64,000 nt of DNA from Xenopus tropicalis (Eukaryota > Chordata > Amphibia > Anura > Pipidae). The stretch covers positions 48,373,358 through 48,437,357 of the forward strand of contig NC_030683.2 in the NCBI RefSeq assembly GCF_000004195.4, in the 5' to 3' direction. The position numbers were made by a program, and so were the translations under genes. Under the pieces are notes generated by a model, which worked only from the letters and a program-made list of their open reading frames with translations, did not search any database and was not told the DNA's origin. Each line of letters opens with the position of its first letter. Position 1 is the stretch's first letter. Below are positions 22,406-31,860 of the stretch, piece by piece.

Positions 22406-22788
22406 CAGGGGTCTCAAACTCGCGGCCCGCGGGCCATTTCCGGCCCTCGGTACAATATTTTGTGGCCCGCACCAACGCCTTCTCAAAAGCAATGAATGGA
22501 TTGCGATTTTTATTGCGATTCAAGGGATAATGCAAGGCACGGCGGGCGGGAGCTGCTGATTGCGGAAATGACGTTATGCCATCATAACAGTTATTATGGG
22601 AAGACGTTCTGTGTGCACAATTAGCTCCTTATGATGGCATAACGTCATTTCCGCAATCAGCAGCTCCCGCCCGCCGTGCCTTGCATTATCCCTTGAAAGC
22701 CAATTTTTTGTGAAATCCCTTATGCGGCCCAGCCTCATCCTGACTTTGCCTCCTGCGGCCCCCAGGTAAATTGAGTTTGAGCCCCCTG
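22406..22788. mobile_element. hAT-type snapback element (383 bp)
   Basis: CAGGGGTCTCAAACTC at the left and GAGTTTGAGCCCCCTG at the right are terminal inverted repeats. The perfect 8-bp target duplication is GAATATTG (22398-22405 and 22789-22796). Inside, 22521-22587 and 22629-22695 are a perfect 67-bp inverted repeat with a 41-bp loop. CpG-rich GGCCCGCGGGCC near the left end resembles other hAT MITEs of vertebrates. Confidence 0.92.
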
Positions 22789-22796
22789 GAATATTG

Positions 22797-23449
22797 GGAA
22801 CAAGGGGAGAGCAGGATCGGACTTACAAGGGGAGAGCAGGACTAAACTTACAGGCCAAGAGTACTTGGACAGGAATGTAAATCAAGAACACTTGAGGCTT
22901 GTTCATTGCTAATAGTTCAATGATCTAGCACAGGGTAAAAAGGAGCAGATTAAAAAGCCCATTATTGGGGAATAGCACAATATTTTTTTAGGCTTTTTTA
23001 TAGGAAGCAGCTCATTATACAGAGGGTTTCTCAGTGAACTGCTGATTTATTTATTTTTTTATGGGGGTCTTAGGAACCAGAAGTAGACTTTTTATTGCAG
23101 TTTTTGCCCTGTTTAGTGCAATAAACTATGGCCCCAAATTAATGCTTTTAAGCACCATTTATCAAAGGTACTGTACTTGCACCCAAACATGATCCTTGTT
23201 TTCTGTGTACCTGTAGGGGCATCAATGTGCCTATCTAGCCTGTTCTGATTAATTGTGCACTAGTGCATGCATTGATGCAAGGTAACCTTGGTATTACTCC
23301 ACCCTAGATGTGTCTGTAATTCAAGGGCATCCATGATCGGTTTAAGCAATAGCCACTACTGACTAGCAAAATTGGGAATCTTATATTGATGGACCTATGA
23401 TCTGTTGATACTTTTCTGTTTTCTTCTTCATTGGTCTGCTTATTACTCA
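22797..23449. other. Unannotated DNA
   Basis: A local direct repeat AAGGGGAGAGCAGGA at about 22802 and 22828. Nothing else is supported. Confidence 0.4.
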
Positions 23450-23800
23450 GTATTTTATTATAGTATTATATTCTTCTTTTGCCATTTCTTTCTCTCCTTT
23501 CTTCTCAACCAACTCAACTTTCTTTCTTTCTCAACTTTTTTGTAATCTTCCATCATATTTCCATACTTGCATTTTCTTAACATTTCCCTAGACATTCCCC
23601 ACATAACTTTTATTCTGTCCTTTTCTTTACTATTTCAACCTTTTCCTTTCCCTATACACCTCTTGTCTCCCTCTTATTTATTTATTTAATCCTCTTCTCC
23701 TCTTTTTATGCCTTTTCTAATTCTTTCCCCAACTCTTTTCTACTCTTGCTTTTTCATAGTTTCTTCTTTCTAGATTACTTTCTGCTCTTCCATCTAACCC
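23450..23800 (+). repeat. Pyrimidine-rich low-complexity tract
   Basis: About 350 bp of strongly T/C-biased plus strand (TTTCTTTCTCTCCTTTCTTC type) without exact periodicity. Confidence 0.65.
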
Positions 23801-24503
23801 CCTTAGGTTCTCTGACAGCAATGGCAGAAGCTTTACAAATAGCAGAACTGTTCTAATTTATTGACTAATTGCATAGTATTGTCATGGACATCACACCAGC
23901 TCATATTTAATTGTCATTGTGCAATCAATTTGCAGAGTAGAACAGGATGCCTCCATGTAAAGCATCTATCATTGCTGTCAGAGATAAGCAATCATTGCTG
24001 TCAAAAAGAAACGGAATGAGCAGGGTGGCAGGTGAAGATGAGGTTGCCAACCACAATATATTAAAAAGAGGAGGATGCTGTATAGGGGTTGCTTTGGTGT
24101 TACCTGATCTGACATAGACCACACTCGTGACCATGATGTCATGATATCTGCATGTAAATATTTTAACCCTTTCACTGCCAGCCAATTTGGCCACTTGTAG
24201 AACTTTTATTGCCAGACAGTTTTAGAACATTTTGCGCTCTTTCACTTTAAGGGCCTTTTCTTGGGGGGACTTTTTGTTTACCAAGGAAAATTATACATAT
24301 ATTTTTTTTTTCAGGACAATCTAAACTTTCAAAATATGCTAGAATTTCCACTTCTGGTACAGGATTCTAAGGCTTCTATATGTCTAAAAAAAAATAAAAA
24401 AAATAAAAAAAACACATATTCCAGAAACATAAATTATTTTATGTGTCAAAATACAACTGATTTGGAAAGTCTCATGTCTCCTGAATGTGCCAATACAATA
24501 TAT
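23801..24503. other. Unannotated DNA
   Basis: Short A-runs at 24387-24412 (AAAATAAAAAAAATAAAAA). No gene is supported. Confidence 0.4.
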
Positions 24504-25066
24504 TTAGGGGCCGATTCACTAAAGGTCGATAAAACAAGCGCTATTTATAGCATGTTATCACTTCTTATTTTTTGCGACTTAACACTCGATTTACTAAAAG
24601 GACACTTGTCATAATTAAGAAGCGATGTTCTTTGCGCTATTTATCTCACGATGAGCGTTTTCACGCTTTATTTTCCGCAGCATGCAATATTTTCGACAGT
24701 GCGCAATATATTAGGCATGCGATATCAACATGCGATATTCTGCACGCAAGCATAACGTGTCGTGTACCACATGACTAATGGCATTTTGTGCAGTTCCGCT
24801 GTGAGTGTAGAAGAGAGTGCGGAAGGTGTAGTTGCGCAATTGGCAAAGCAAGGCAAGGCGAGGCAAGCAATGGAGAGCAATGGAGAGTGTGTAACTATTT
24901 TCACTGTAAATAAAAACTTTTTTGTTTGAGAAGTTGTTTTGTGTTTCTTTTTTATGGGATTAAAGATTGTAGGTACTTACAGGAAAATAAATTGTTAACA
25001 ATTTCTGCCCAGATTTGATTCCATCTGTCATCCGCACATTGGACAGGATGTATGGGATGAATTGGG

Positions 25067-25925
25067 TCATCCAGGTCCATAGACAGGTAAGCCATGCCGG
25101 TTAGCCAGATTGTGCAGTACAGCACACGTTACAACTATCTGTGCAACTTTAGTGGGGCTGTACATGAGGCTGCCTCCGACTTGTCCAGGCAGCGAAAGCG
25201 GCTTTTAAGAACCCCAAAAGTTCTCTCGATCACAGACCGTGCTCTGACATGTGCTTCGTTAAAAGCACATTCAGCCCCTATATGCGGTCTGTGAATAGGG
25301 GTGATCAGCCACCTAGAGCAAGGGTAGCCAGCATCTCCTGAAATAAAATAAGATGGAATAGGATGCTGAAAACAAATAAGCTGCTTCCAGTCTCCCTCTG
25401 TCAAAAGAGGGCCCTTTTGCAATTGCAAACCATGCTCATGGCAGGCAGGCCCTGGTTTGACAGTGGGAGACAGAAAGCAAATGTGGGCAAGTTGTGCTAG
25501 ACATGAAACAAATACTTACCTAAAAGCCACGCGTGAGGCATTTGTCCGGTTTGAAAACCATCATAAAGCCTGGACTGCCTTAGGATGTAAGCATCATGTG
25601 AGGAGCCTGGAAAGCCAGACACGATGCTCCTGATATTCATAGTAGCGTCACAATCCACTTGTATATTCAGGGAATGATAACTTTTCCCTTTCCTGAATAC
25701 ATGCTTCCTGTATTGGGGGGGGGGGATTTAAAGCTACATGGGTGCAATCTATGGCACCTATGGCAACACATTGGGGATGCCACTCACACCATCGAACTGC
25801 CTTTTGATGGTGTTCCACTCATTTCTATTAGTGGGAAATGAAATGTAATTGGCAGACACAGAGCGTATGGCATCCAGGACCTGGCCAAGGCACCGCGAGA
25901 ATGTGGGCTGTGACACTCCCCCGTA
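25067..25925 (-). pseudogene. Harbinger transposase (DDE superfamily), two exons, frameshifted
   Basis: PIF/Harbinger transposases cut and reinsert DNA using a DDE triad. The first Asp is in AIGAIDCTHVAL (about 25740), the second in GDAGYPCSRW (at the splice junction near 25337) and the Glu in RSVIERTFGVLKSRFRC (about 25195-25240). Between them lie VDCDATMNIRSIVSGFPGSS and SRLYDGFQTG. The end, CAVLHNLANRHGLPVYGPG, stops at 25067. An intron with good sites (GTAAGT at 25514-25519, TTTCAG ending at 25338) splits the Gly codon of GDAGY. I count at least three frame breaks: before the first Asp block, after a C-run near 25720, and near 25165. The N-terminal part is missing. All three catalytic residues survive, but the gene is dead. 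Confidence 0.85.
25338..25519 (-). other. Intron of the Harbinger transposase
   Basis: Donor TTTTAG/GTAAGTATT and acceptor TTATTTCAG/GAGATG flank 182 bp. Joining the exons restores HAWLLGDAGYP in frame. Confidence 0.8.
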
Positions 25926-25959
25926 GACCCCGCATCAATCAAGTCAGTGATTTATTTCA

Positions 25960-26005
25960 GCATACCATCTACGCGTTTCAATCACCACAGGATCGTCATC
26001 AGGAT
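25960..26005 (-). ncRNA. Hammerhead-like core, minus strand
   Basis: The mirror of the plus-strand core across the palindrome centre at 26006. CTGATGA lies at 25996-26002 on the minus strand. Stem II has one changed base (GATT instead of GATC) before GAAA. Confidence 0.45.
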
Positions 26006-26006
26006 G

Positions 26007-26052
26007 ATCCTGATGACGATCCTGTGGTGATCGAAACGCGTAGATGGTATGC
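26007..26052 (+). ncRNA. Hammerhead-like core, plus strand
   Basis: CTGATGA (26010-26016), extra C, GATC-CTGTGGT-GATC stem II (26018-26032), GAAA (26033-26036), ACGCGT mini stem III, and the triplet GTA before GATGG. As in the 10.8 kb copy, one base is inserted between CUGAUGA and stem II. Confidence 0.5.
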
Positions 26053-26302
26053 TGAAATAAATCACTGACTTGATTGATGCTATAGCTGTGAGTGCTTTCT
26101 ACTGTTGAGTTTGATGCATTATTTTTGTCAGCACCCAGCCGTTGCCCCAATACTGGTAAGTGCCGATTCTTGACAAGACTATATATTAAACATAGGTATA
26201 AGGGTGAATCTAAGATGTATATAATACTATAATACATGGTTTATTATAGATTTTATCTTCAAAGGCATTTGTAAAAGGTGTGAATGTTTGGCACTGACAC
26301 AC

Positions 26303-26540
26303 ATTTGTACAGTTTTTATTGGTAAATCTGCTATATCTGCACTTCATTCCATCTCTTCTGTGGCCCTGTTGTCTGCATTTGTACAGTTTTTATTGGTAAA
26401 TCTGCTATATCTGCACTTCATTCCACCTCTTCTGTGGCCCTGTTGTCTGCATTTGTACAGTTTTTATTGGTAAATCTGCTATATCTGCACTTCATTCCAT
26501 CTCTTCTGTGGCCTTGTCTGCATTTGTACAGTTTTTATTG
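26303..26540 (+). repeat. Tandem repeat, 74-bp unit, about 3.2 copies
   Basis: TTTGTACAGTTTTTATTGG starts at 26304, 26378, 26452 and 26523, giving periods of 74, 74 and 71 bp. Copies are nearly identical, indicating recent expansion. Non-coding. Confidence 0.92.
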
Positions 26541-26949
26541 GTAATTTTCATTTTTGGCACTAGGCAAAATCTATAGACTATTAGCTCTTTCTGTAGTTTT
26601 GTACATTTTTTGACCCCCCCATAAAACTCCTCTGTAAACAAACTCTGTAAGTCACTTTATCTCAGGGTTCATCTTCACTCTTGCTATACTCCCCCCCTCT
26701 GACACAGCTGAATGATTAGCCTTTTGCTTGATCAATTACAATCAGTTGTGATTCCCCAGACCTGTGTACAGAGCTGCCCAGCTTTTGCCTCTCCCTATTT
26801 ATTAAGACTTTTTTAGGGGAGAGCATTTGCTGGGGTTGAGCATTTGCAAGGGTGATTTGTTCCAAAGTGATTCGTTTACAAGTGATCTGAACGAGTTTAA
26901 CAAGGAGTTAATGAAAGGAGAACTACAAGGAGAGCCAATACAGACTGCT
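26541..26949. other. Unannotated DNA upstream of the L2 LINE
   Basis: May include L2 5' UTR. The start of the LINE cannot be fixed without a consensus. Confidence 0.35.
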
Positions 26950-27055
26950 ACTTGAAATGAAAGAACTGTGTAAAATGCAGATCAATTCACTAATGCACTG
27001 AGGATCCATCTCTACTGCCATTCTCACAAGCTACAAGACTACAACTCACCTGATA

Positions 27056-30000
27056 ATGGCAAAATGCACTTCACTCCTTCTAATTGTATGCATGGTGCTC
27101 CCTAAGGTAGTCTCTTCCTTTAACTCACCTGTTGTCTGTCCATACTCCATCCACATATCCTCCTCCCTGCTCCCATCTACATACTCCAGCTGCTTCACCC
27201 TTTATAACTACTTACAATACCTCTGTCCCCCGGTCACTGTCCATACACGGAGGCGCACTCATTTTAAATCCTCTGCTCACATCTCTTCACTTTTTTTCCT
27301 ACTATTGCTGGCTGCAGGGGATGTCTCGCCAAACCCCGGGCCCTGCTCCATACCTTCTTTATCCGTCCTCGTCCTTCTGCCCCCCTGCTTAAAGTCTTTC
27401 GTTGCTCTACTGTTTCTAATCTTTTTCAGGTTCCCACTCTTCCCTCCTCCTGCCCTTCTTAATATCAGTTCCTTGACTAACAAAGCTACACTAATCCATG
27501 ATCTGTTCTGCTCTAAATCATTTCATCTCCTTGCACTAACTGAAACCTGGCTGTTGCAGAATGACACCGCCACTGAAGCTGCGCTCTCTCATGGCGGTCT
27601 GTCTTTCTCACACACCCCCCGGGCCACTGGACGCGATGGTGGAGTTGGAATTCTCCTCTCCTCCCGTTGCCGGTTCGCACCTATTCCTATTCCCCCGGCA
27701 TTTTCTTTTAACTCATTTGAGGTGCATGCACTTCAAATCTTCCATCCCCTCTCTGTACGGGTGGCTGTCATTTACAGACCCCCGTCTGCCTCCTCCCCAG
27801 CTACCTTCCTCTCTGATTTTGAAACCTGGCTCTCTTTTTTCTCTCTACTGATGGCCCTGCAATCATCCTTGGGGATTTCAACTCCCTCTCTGATGATCCC
27901 TCGCAACCCTGGCCCTCACGTTTTCTACGCCTAACCTCCTCTTTTGAGCTCCAGCAGTGGACAAACACTCCTACTCATAAGGATGGCCACTTTCTGGACT
28001 TAGTTTTTACTAAAAACCTGTCCCTTTCTGATTTTAACAGTGTCCCCTTCTCTGACCATCACCTGGTTACATTCTCCATCACTCACTCTCCCTCCCAACC
28101 TGCTCCTTCCCCCGCTGTATTAATTAGAAACACACGTGATGTAGATCTCCCGGCCTTAGCTCGCTCCTTCAGGTCCAGTCTCTCCTCCTTTGACGAGATG
28201 TCTGACCCTGATACCCTGGTTAGCGAGTACAACAGCATTCTAGCCTCCACAATTGACTTATTTGCACCCCTTCAGCCTAAGCGTACTCAGGTTCAAAACC
28301 CACACCCCTGGCTGAATGTGAGCACCAAATTCCTACGCTCCTGTGCGAAGTCTGCGGAACGTATGTGGAGGAAATCCCGTACGCAAGCAGACTTTATCCA
28401 TTATAAATTCCTATTGGCCTGCCTCAATTCTGCCCTGTCGAAGGCTAAACAGGAATATTACAACACACTTATAAATAACAATAAATCCAACCCGCGACGC
28501 CTGTTTTCCATATTTAATACCCATCTGCGTCCCTCACAGACCACATTACCTCACTTTATGCACTCTCCCCAGGACTTTGCTGATTTCTTCATGAACAAAG
28601 TGGAGTCCATCCGCAATCAGATTCCCCCCTCTACTAATACAAACCAGCTCCTCCTTCCTCAGCCCCCCTCTGCATGTCTTAACCCTTTTGGTCCCATAAC
28701 CGTCTCCGAAGTCTCCTGGCTTCTTTTGTCTTCTCCGCTCACCACTTGCTCTCTTGACCCTATGCCTTCTTCTCTACTCAAACACTGTGCTGCTGAACTC
28801 ACTCCGGCTCTTACTCACATCTTCAACTCTTCTCTGACCTCTGGAAGGGTCCCCTCTTCCTTCAAACAGGCCTGTGTCAAGCCTATCCTAAAAAAGGTCA
28901 CTCTGGACCAGTCCTGTCTCTCTAACTACCGCCCTATCTCGCTCCTACCACTCGCCTCCAAAATCTTAGAGCGTATTGTCTTCTCCCGTATCACTAACTT
29001 TCTTAACGCCCATAATTTATTAGACCCGCTGCAATCTGGTTTTCGGCCTGCGCACTCTACTGAGACAGCCCTGTGCAGAGTTACAAACGATCTTCAGGTT
29101 GCCAAAACCAAAGGTCACTTCTCTATACTAATCCTCCTAGATCTTTCGGCTGCGTTTGATACGGTTGACCACTCCCTCCTGATGAAAATTCTGCATTCTG
29201 CAGTCAGGCTGCATCCTGGATCTCTTCCTACCTCTCTAACCGCTCTTTCACTGTCTCCTATGCTAACAAAACCTCATCTCCAGTTCCTCTTAATGTGGGG
29301 GTACCCCAAGGCTCTGTACTTGGGCCGTTGTTGTTCTCCCTTTACACGCTGTCCTTGGGAGATCTTATCCGTTCATTTGGCTTCAAATACCATCTGTATG
29401 CTGATGATATCCAAATTTATCTGTCGACCCCTTCGTTAACAGTTGAAACTGAGACTCAAATCTCTAACTGCCTCCTGGCTATCTCTAATTGGATGAACCA
29501 ACGCCATCTCAAATTGAACCTAACAAAAACTGAACTAATGATCTTTCCGCCTAAGCCTGGTCCTACCCCCCCCCCCCTTTTCTATCTCTATTGAAGGCAC
29601 CCTCATCAACCCTGTCAATTCGGCACGCTGTTTGGGGGTGATCTTTGACTCCAGTCTCTCCTTTTCTGACCACATTAACTCCACTGTCAAAACCTGTCAC
29701 TTTTTCTTACGCAATATTCCCAAAATCCATCCCTTTCTCTCTACTGCAACAGCTAGGCTGCTCATGCATGCCCTCATCCTATCCCGACTGGACTACTGCA
29801 ACCTGCTATTAACCGGCCTCCCTAACTCCCATCTTTCCCCCCAACAGTCTATATTAAATACTGCTGCCAGAATTCTCCTCCTCTCATCCAGGAGAGTTCA
29901 GGCCCCTCCCCTGCTAAAGGCCTAATGGCTTCCTATTAAACAAAGAATATCTTACAAACTTCTTCTCTTAACCTTCAAAGCCCTCCATTCCTCTGCTCCT

Positions 30001-30229
30001 CACTACATCTCTTCCCTTGTGTCTCCGTACGTCCCTGTCCGACTCCTCGCAGAGCAATCGCTTGGCTGCGCCCCCCACTACAACTGCTGTTTCCCACCTT
30101 AAACCTTTCTGCCTTGCTGCCCCTTACATCTGGAATGCCCTCCCTGATTTCCTCCGGAGAGAATCCTCCCTCAGTCTTTTTAAAACCAAACTAAAAGACT
30201 ACCTTTTGGAGCACTCACCCAGCACCTGA
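27056..30229 (+). pseudogene. L2 polyprotein: endonuclease plus reverse transcriptase, frameshifted
   Basis: From ATG 27056 the first frame encodes a leader, GDVSPNPGP, then endonuclease blocks LLALTETWL, GRDGGVGILLSS and VAVIYRPP. A shift near 27845 leads to [14 protein letters not shown] and [10 protein letters not shown], the endonuclease catalytic blocks. The same frame continues without a stop into RT motifs [34 protein letters not shown] and [14 protein letters not shown] second shift near 29200 leads to [18 protein letters not shown] and the catalytic YADD at 29397-29408. A third follows a C-run near 29570. After LLKA a stop (29923-29925) replaces the usual His of LHWLP. The C-terminus, PYIWNALPDFLRRESSLSLF, ends at 30229. 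All key motifs are visible but spread over several frames. Confidence 0.85.
27317..27343 (+). other. 2A-like motif in the L2 leader
   Basis: After a Leu-rich run (FFLLLLAA) the frame encodes GDVSPNPGP. The 2A translational-recoding consensus is D-(V/I)-E-x-N-P-G-P, and 2A-like sequences are described in APE-type non-LTR retrotransposons. Here Ser replaces Glu, so activity is uncertain. Confidence 0.5.
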
Positions 30230-30511
30230 TCTGGGAACTGGCACTTATATTGTAATGTCACCCACTGTGACCTACAGTACTTATATTTGCCTTTTTGTGT
30301 CTGTAAGTTACCCCTCCCATATAGATTGTAAGCTCTACGGGGCAGGGACCTCCATCCTCTTGTGTCTTTGACTCTTAACTTATTGCAACTGTTACTGTAT
30401 CTTGTATTTATTTGTATTTATTGCTATAATTTGTATTTATCTATTATCTTATTAACCCCCTGTTTGTATTAATGTATTCTACTGTACAGCGCTGCGTACA
30501 TAAGTAGCGCT

Positions 30512-30550
30512 TTATAAATAAAAATATACATACATACATACATACATACA
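30512..30550 (+). repeat. (CATA)n microsatellite, L2 3' tail
   Basis: ATACATACATACATACATAC directly follows AATAAAAATAT of the L2 3' end. Confidence 0.85.
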
Positions 30551-30551
30551 A

Positions 30552-30819
30552 GGAGATTAGTCACCCCACAATTAATTTTATCAAGTGCAGGTGACAAATA
30601 TCCTCTAAAAGCTTTCCTACTGGCAATAAAGTAAGTTGCTGGCAGGAAAGCATATGCATAGCTTTGGCTTTCTGAAGTCAAGGAAACTTTCGATTACTTC
30701 AGAAAGTGGAAGTGACGCATATGTTTTCCCAACAGCATTTTAAATTATCATCGGGGGAAATAATTATGAGATTAGTAGCCCATGCTAAAGGAGATTAATC
30801 ATAGGGGGACTAATCTCGT
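30552..30819. mobile_element. MITE with GGAGATTAGTCACCCC ends
   Basis: The left AAGGAGATTAGTCACCCC is inverse to the right AGGGGGACTAATCTC. The interior has GGCTTTCTGAAGTCAAGG and TTACTTCAGAAAGTGGAAG as inverted segments. Confidence 0.65.
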
Positions 30820-31255
30820 GTGTTAATAGCTTAATATAACCCATTCTGTCTCAGATGTGCTTTATGCATAAAAAGTGTATTTGATATGGTTTAATTCCAT
30901 TTGGTCTATAAACAATTGTTTCTACTCTTCTGTCACATATTTCAATAAAAAAGACATAAAAAGGCTAATGAATTTAGGAGTTTAATATAAAGAAAAGGGG
31001 AGAAGAGAAAATAGTGAAGCGTTGAGCAGTTCGGTTTATGTCACATTCTCTATTTAATTTACAAAAGTTGTCTATCTTGATTTATACTGTTATAATTACC
31101 TCCTAGACTTCTTCAGTACATTAATTATTGTGTAGTTTCCCTGATGATAGAACACACAGTCTTATTGTTATACATTAATTAATGAAGTAAACAGTTTACT
31201 GTATCTTGACATTATGTTTCGTCTTCTTCTTCTAGAAAAACAGGAGACCTTCCTC
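30820..31255. other. AT-rich DNA, no feature supported
   Basis: No repeat or gene recognised. Confidence 0.4.
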
Positions 31256-31415
31256 GCACACCCTAGCTCTCCAAAAAATTTGAGAAACTCGGTGCACAAT
31301 GCTGGAGGGATCCAGAAATTAGAAATCTTTATTGCGGAGGTGCAATGTAATAAAAATTTCTAAGGGCTTGTGCCACTTGTGGCTCTGAGTTCCAGTGCCT
31401 TTTTACTATTTGTTT
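31256..31415 (-). repeat. Unclassified dispersed repeat (copy 2)
   Basis: Shares GGTGCACAATGCTGGAGGG and AATAAA-containing blocks with the copy at 12412-12541, plus GCACTGGAACTCAGAGC on the minus strand. Confidence 0.45.
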
Positions 31416-31460
31416 CTGCCAGAGCTTATGTAAAATAACGGCATAAAATATGGTGTTTTA

Positions 31461-31543
31461 ACGGTGAAATTCACCATTTATTTCACAAAGCTTTTTATAC
31501 CATTTTTTCCAGCAAATTTTGTTTTACACAGCATAATTCGTAG
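31461..31543. repeat. 83-bp segment duplicated at 33326-33408
   Basis: ACGGTGAAATTCACCATTTA to GCATAATTCGTA is present here and 1.8 kb downstream with few differences. Confidence 0.8.
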
Positions 31544-31674
31544 ATCCCTAAGAGTTCACACAACATCTCACCACCTATTCTAAGAATGTACTGAATATTG
31601 ATATGCAGCAGCCCATAGGCAGATACAAGTCTACAGAAATAAAGATAAAGATGATGGCAATCTAGATGGAATGT

Positions 31675-31860
31675 TACCACACCTATGAATACGTGTGCAG
31701 TCACATGAAACATGTTAGGTTTTTATCCTTAATAAAGCTGTCCTGGAGTCTGACGAGTGCATGCTGTTTTGTGCTGGCTATTGAAGTTGAATCTCCCAAT
31801 GCTGCAGGTCTGGGGCATGGCACCCGGGCCACCAAAAGGAAGCGGTGAGTGAACATCCTG
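31675..31860 (+). mobile_element. Penelope-like module (single, decayed)
   Basis: CACATGAAACATGT at about 31703-31716 is in the position of the hammerhead GAAA box, with only a decayed CTATGAATACG before it. It is followed by CTTAATAAAGCTG (31727), GGCACCCGGG (31819) and CGGTGAGTGAAC (31843), the same order as in other modules. Confidence 0.45.

Larger units (their letters stand above)
24507..25931 (-). mobile_element. Harbinger (PIF) DNA transposon, decayed and truncated at its 5' side
   Basis: The terminus GGGGCCGATTCACTAAAGG, preceded by TTA (24504-24506, the usual Harbinger target), is followed after about 560 bp by a minus-strand Harbinger transposase. The matching second terminus is not found. 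At 25932 the sequence passes abruptly into a Penelope-like palindrome, so the transposon's 5' part was lost or displaced there. The same ends occur on the MITEs at 16443 and 21872. Confidence 0.75.
25932..26175. mobile_element. Penelope-like inverted pair: 74-bp palindrome plus right flank
   Basis: Arms 25932-26005 and 26007-26080 are inverse copies with one mismatch and a single-base spacer. Each arm holds CTGATGA, a GATC/GATC stem, GAAACGCGTA (GAAA with a mismatch next to it in the left arm) and an AATAAA. To the right follow CAGCACCCAGCCGTTGC (about 26130) and CTGGTAAGTGCC (26153). This parallels the larger pair at 10258-11129. No target duplication was found. Confidence 0.6.
26950..30550 (+). 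mobile_element. L2-clade LINE, near full length
   Basis: About 3.6 kb containing a 5' leader, apurinic endonuclease, reverse transcriptase, C-terminal region and a 3' UTR (30230-30520). The 3' UTR carries TAGATTGTAAGCTCTACGGG and AGCGCTTTATAAATAAA, and the element ends in a (CATA)n tail. Frameshifts in each domain make it non-functional. A separate MITE begins directly after the tail. Confidence 0.85.
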
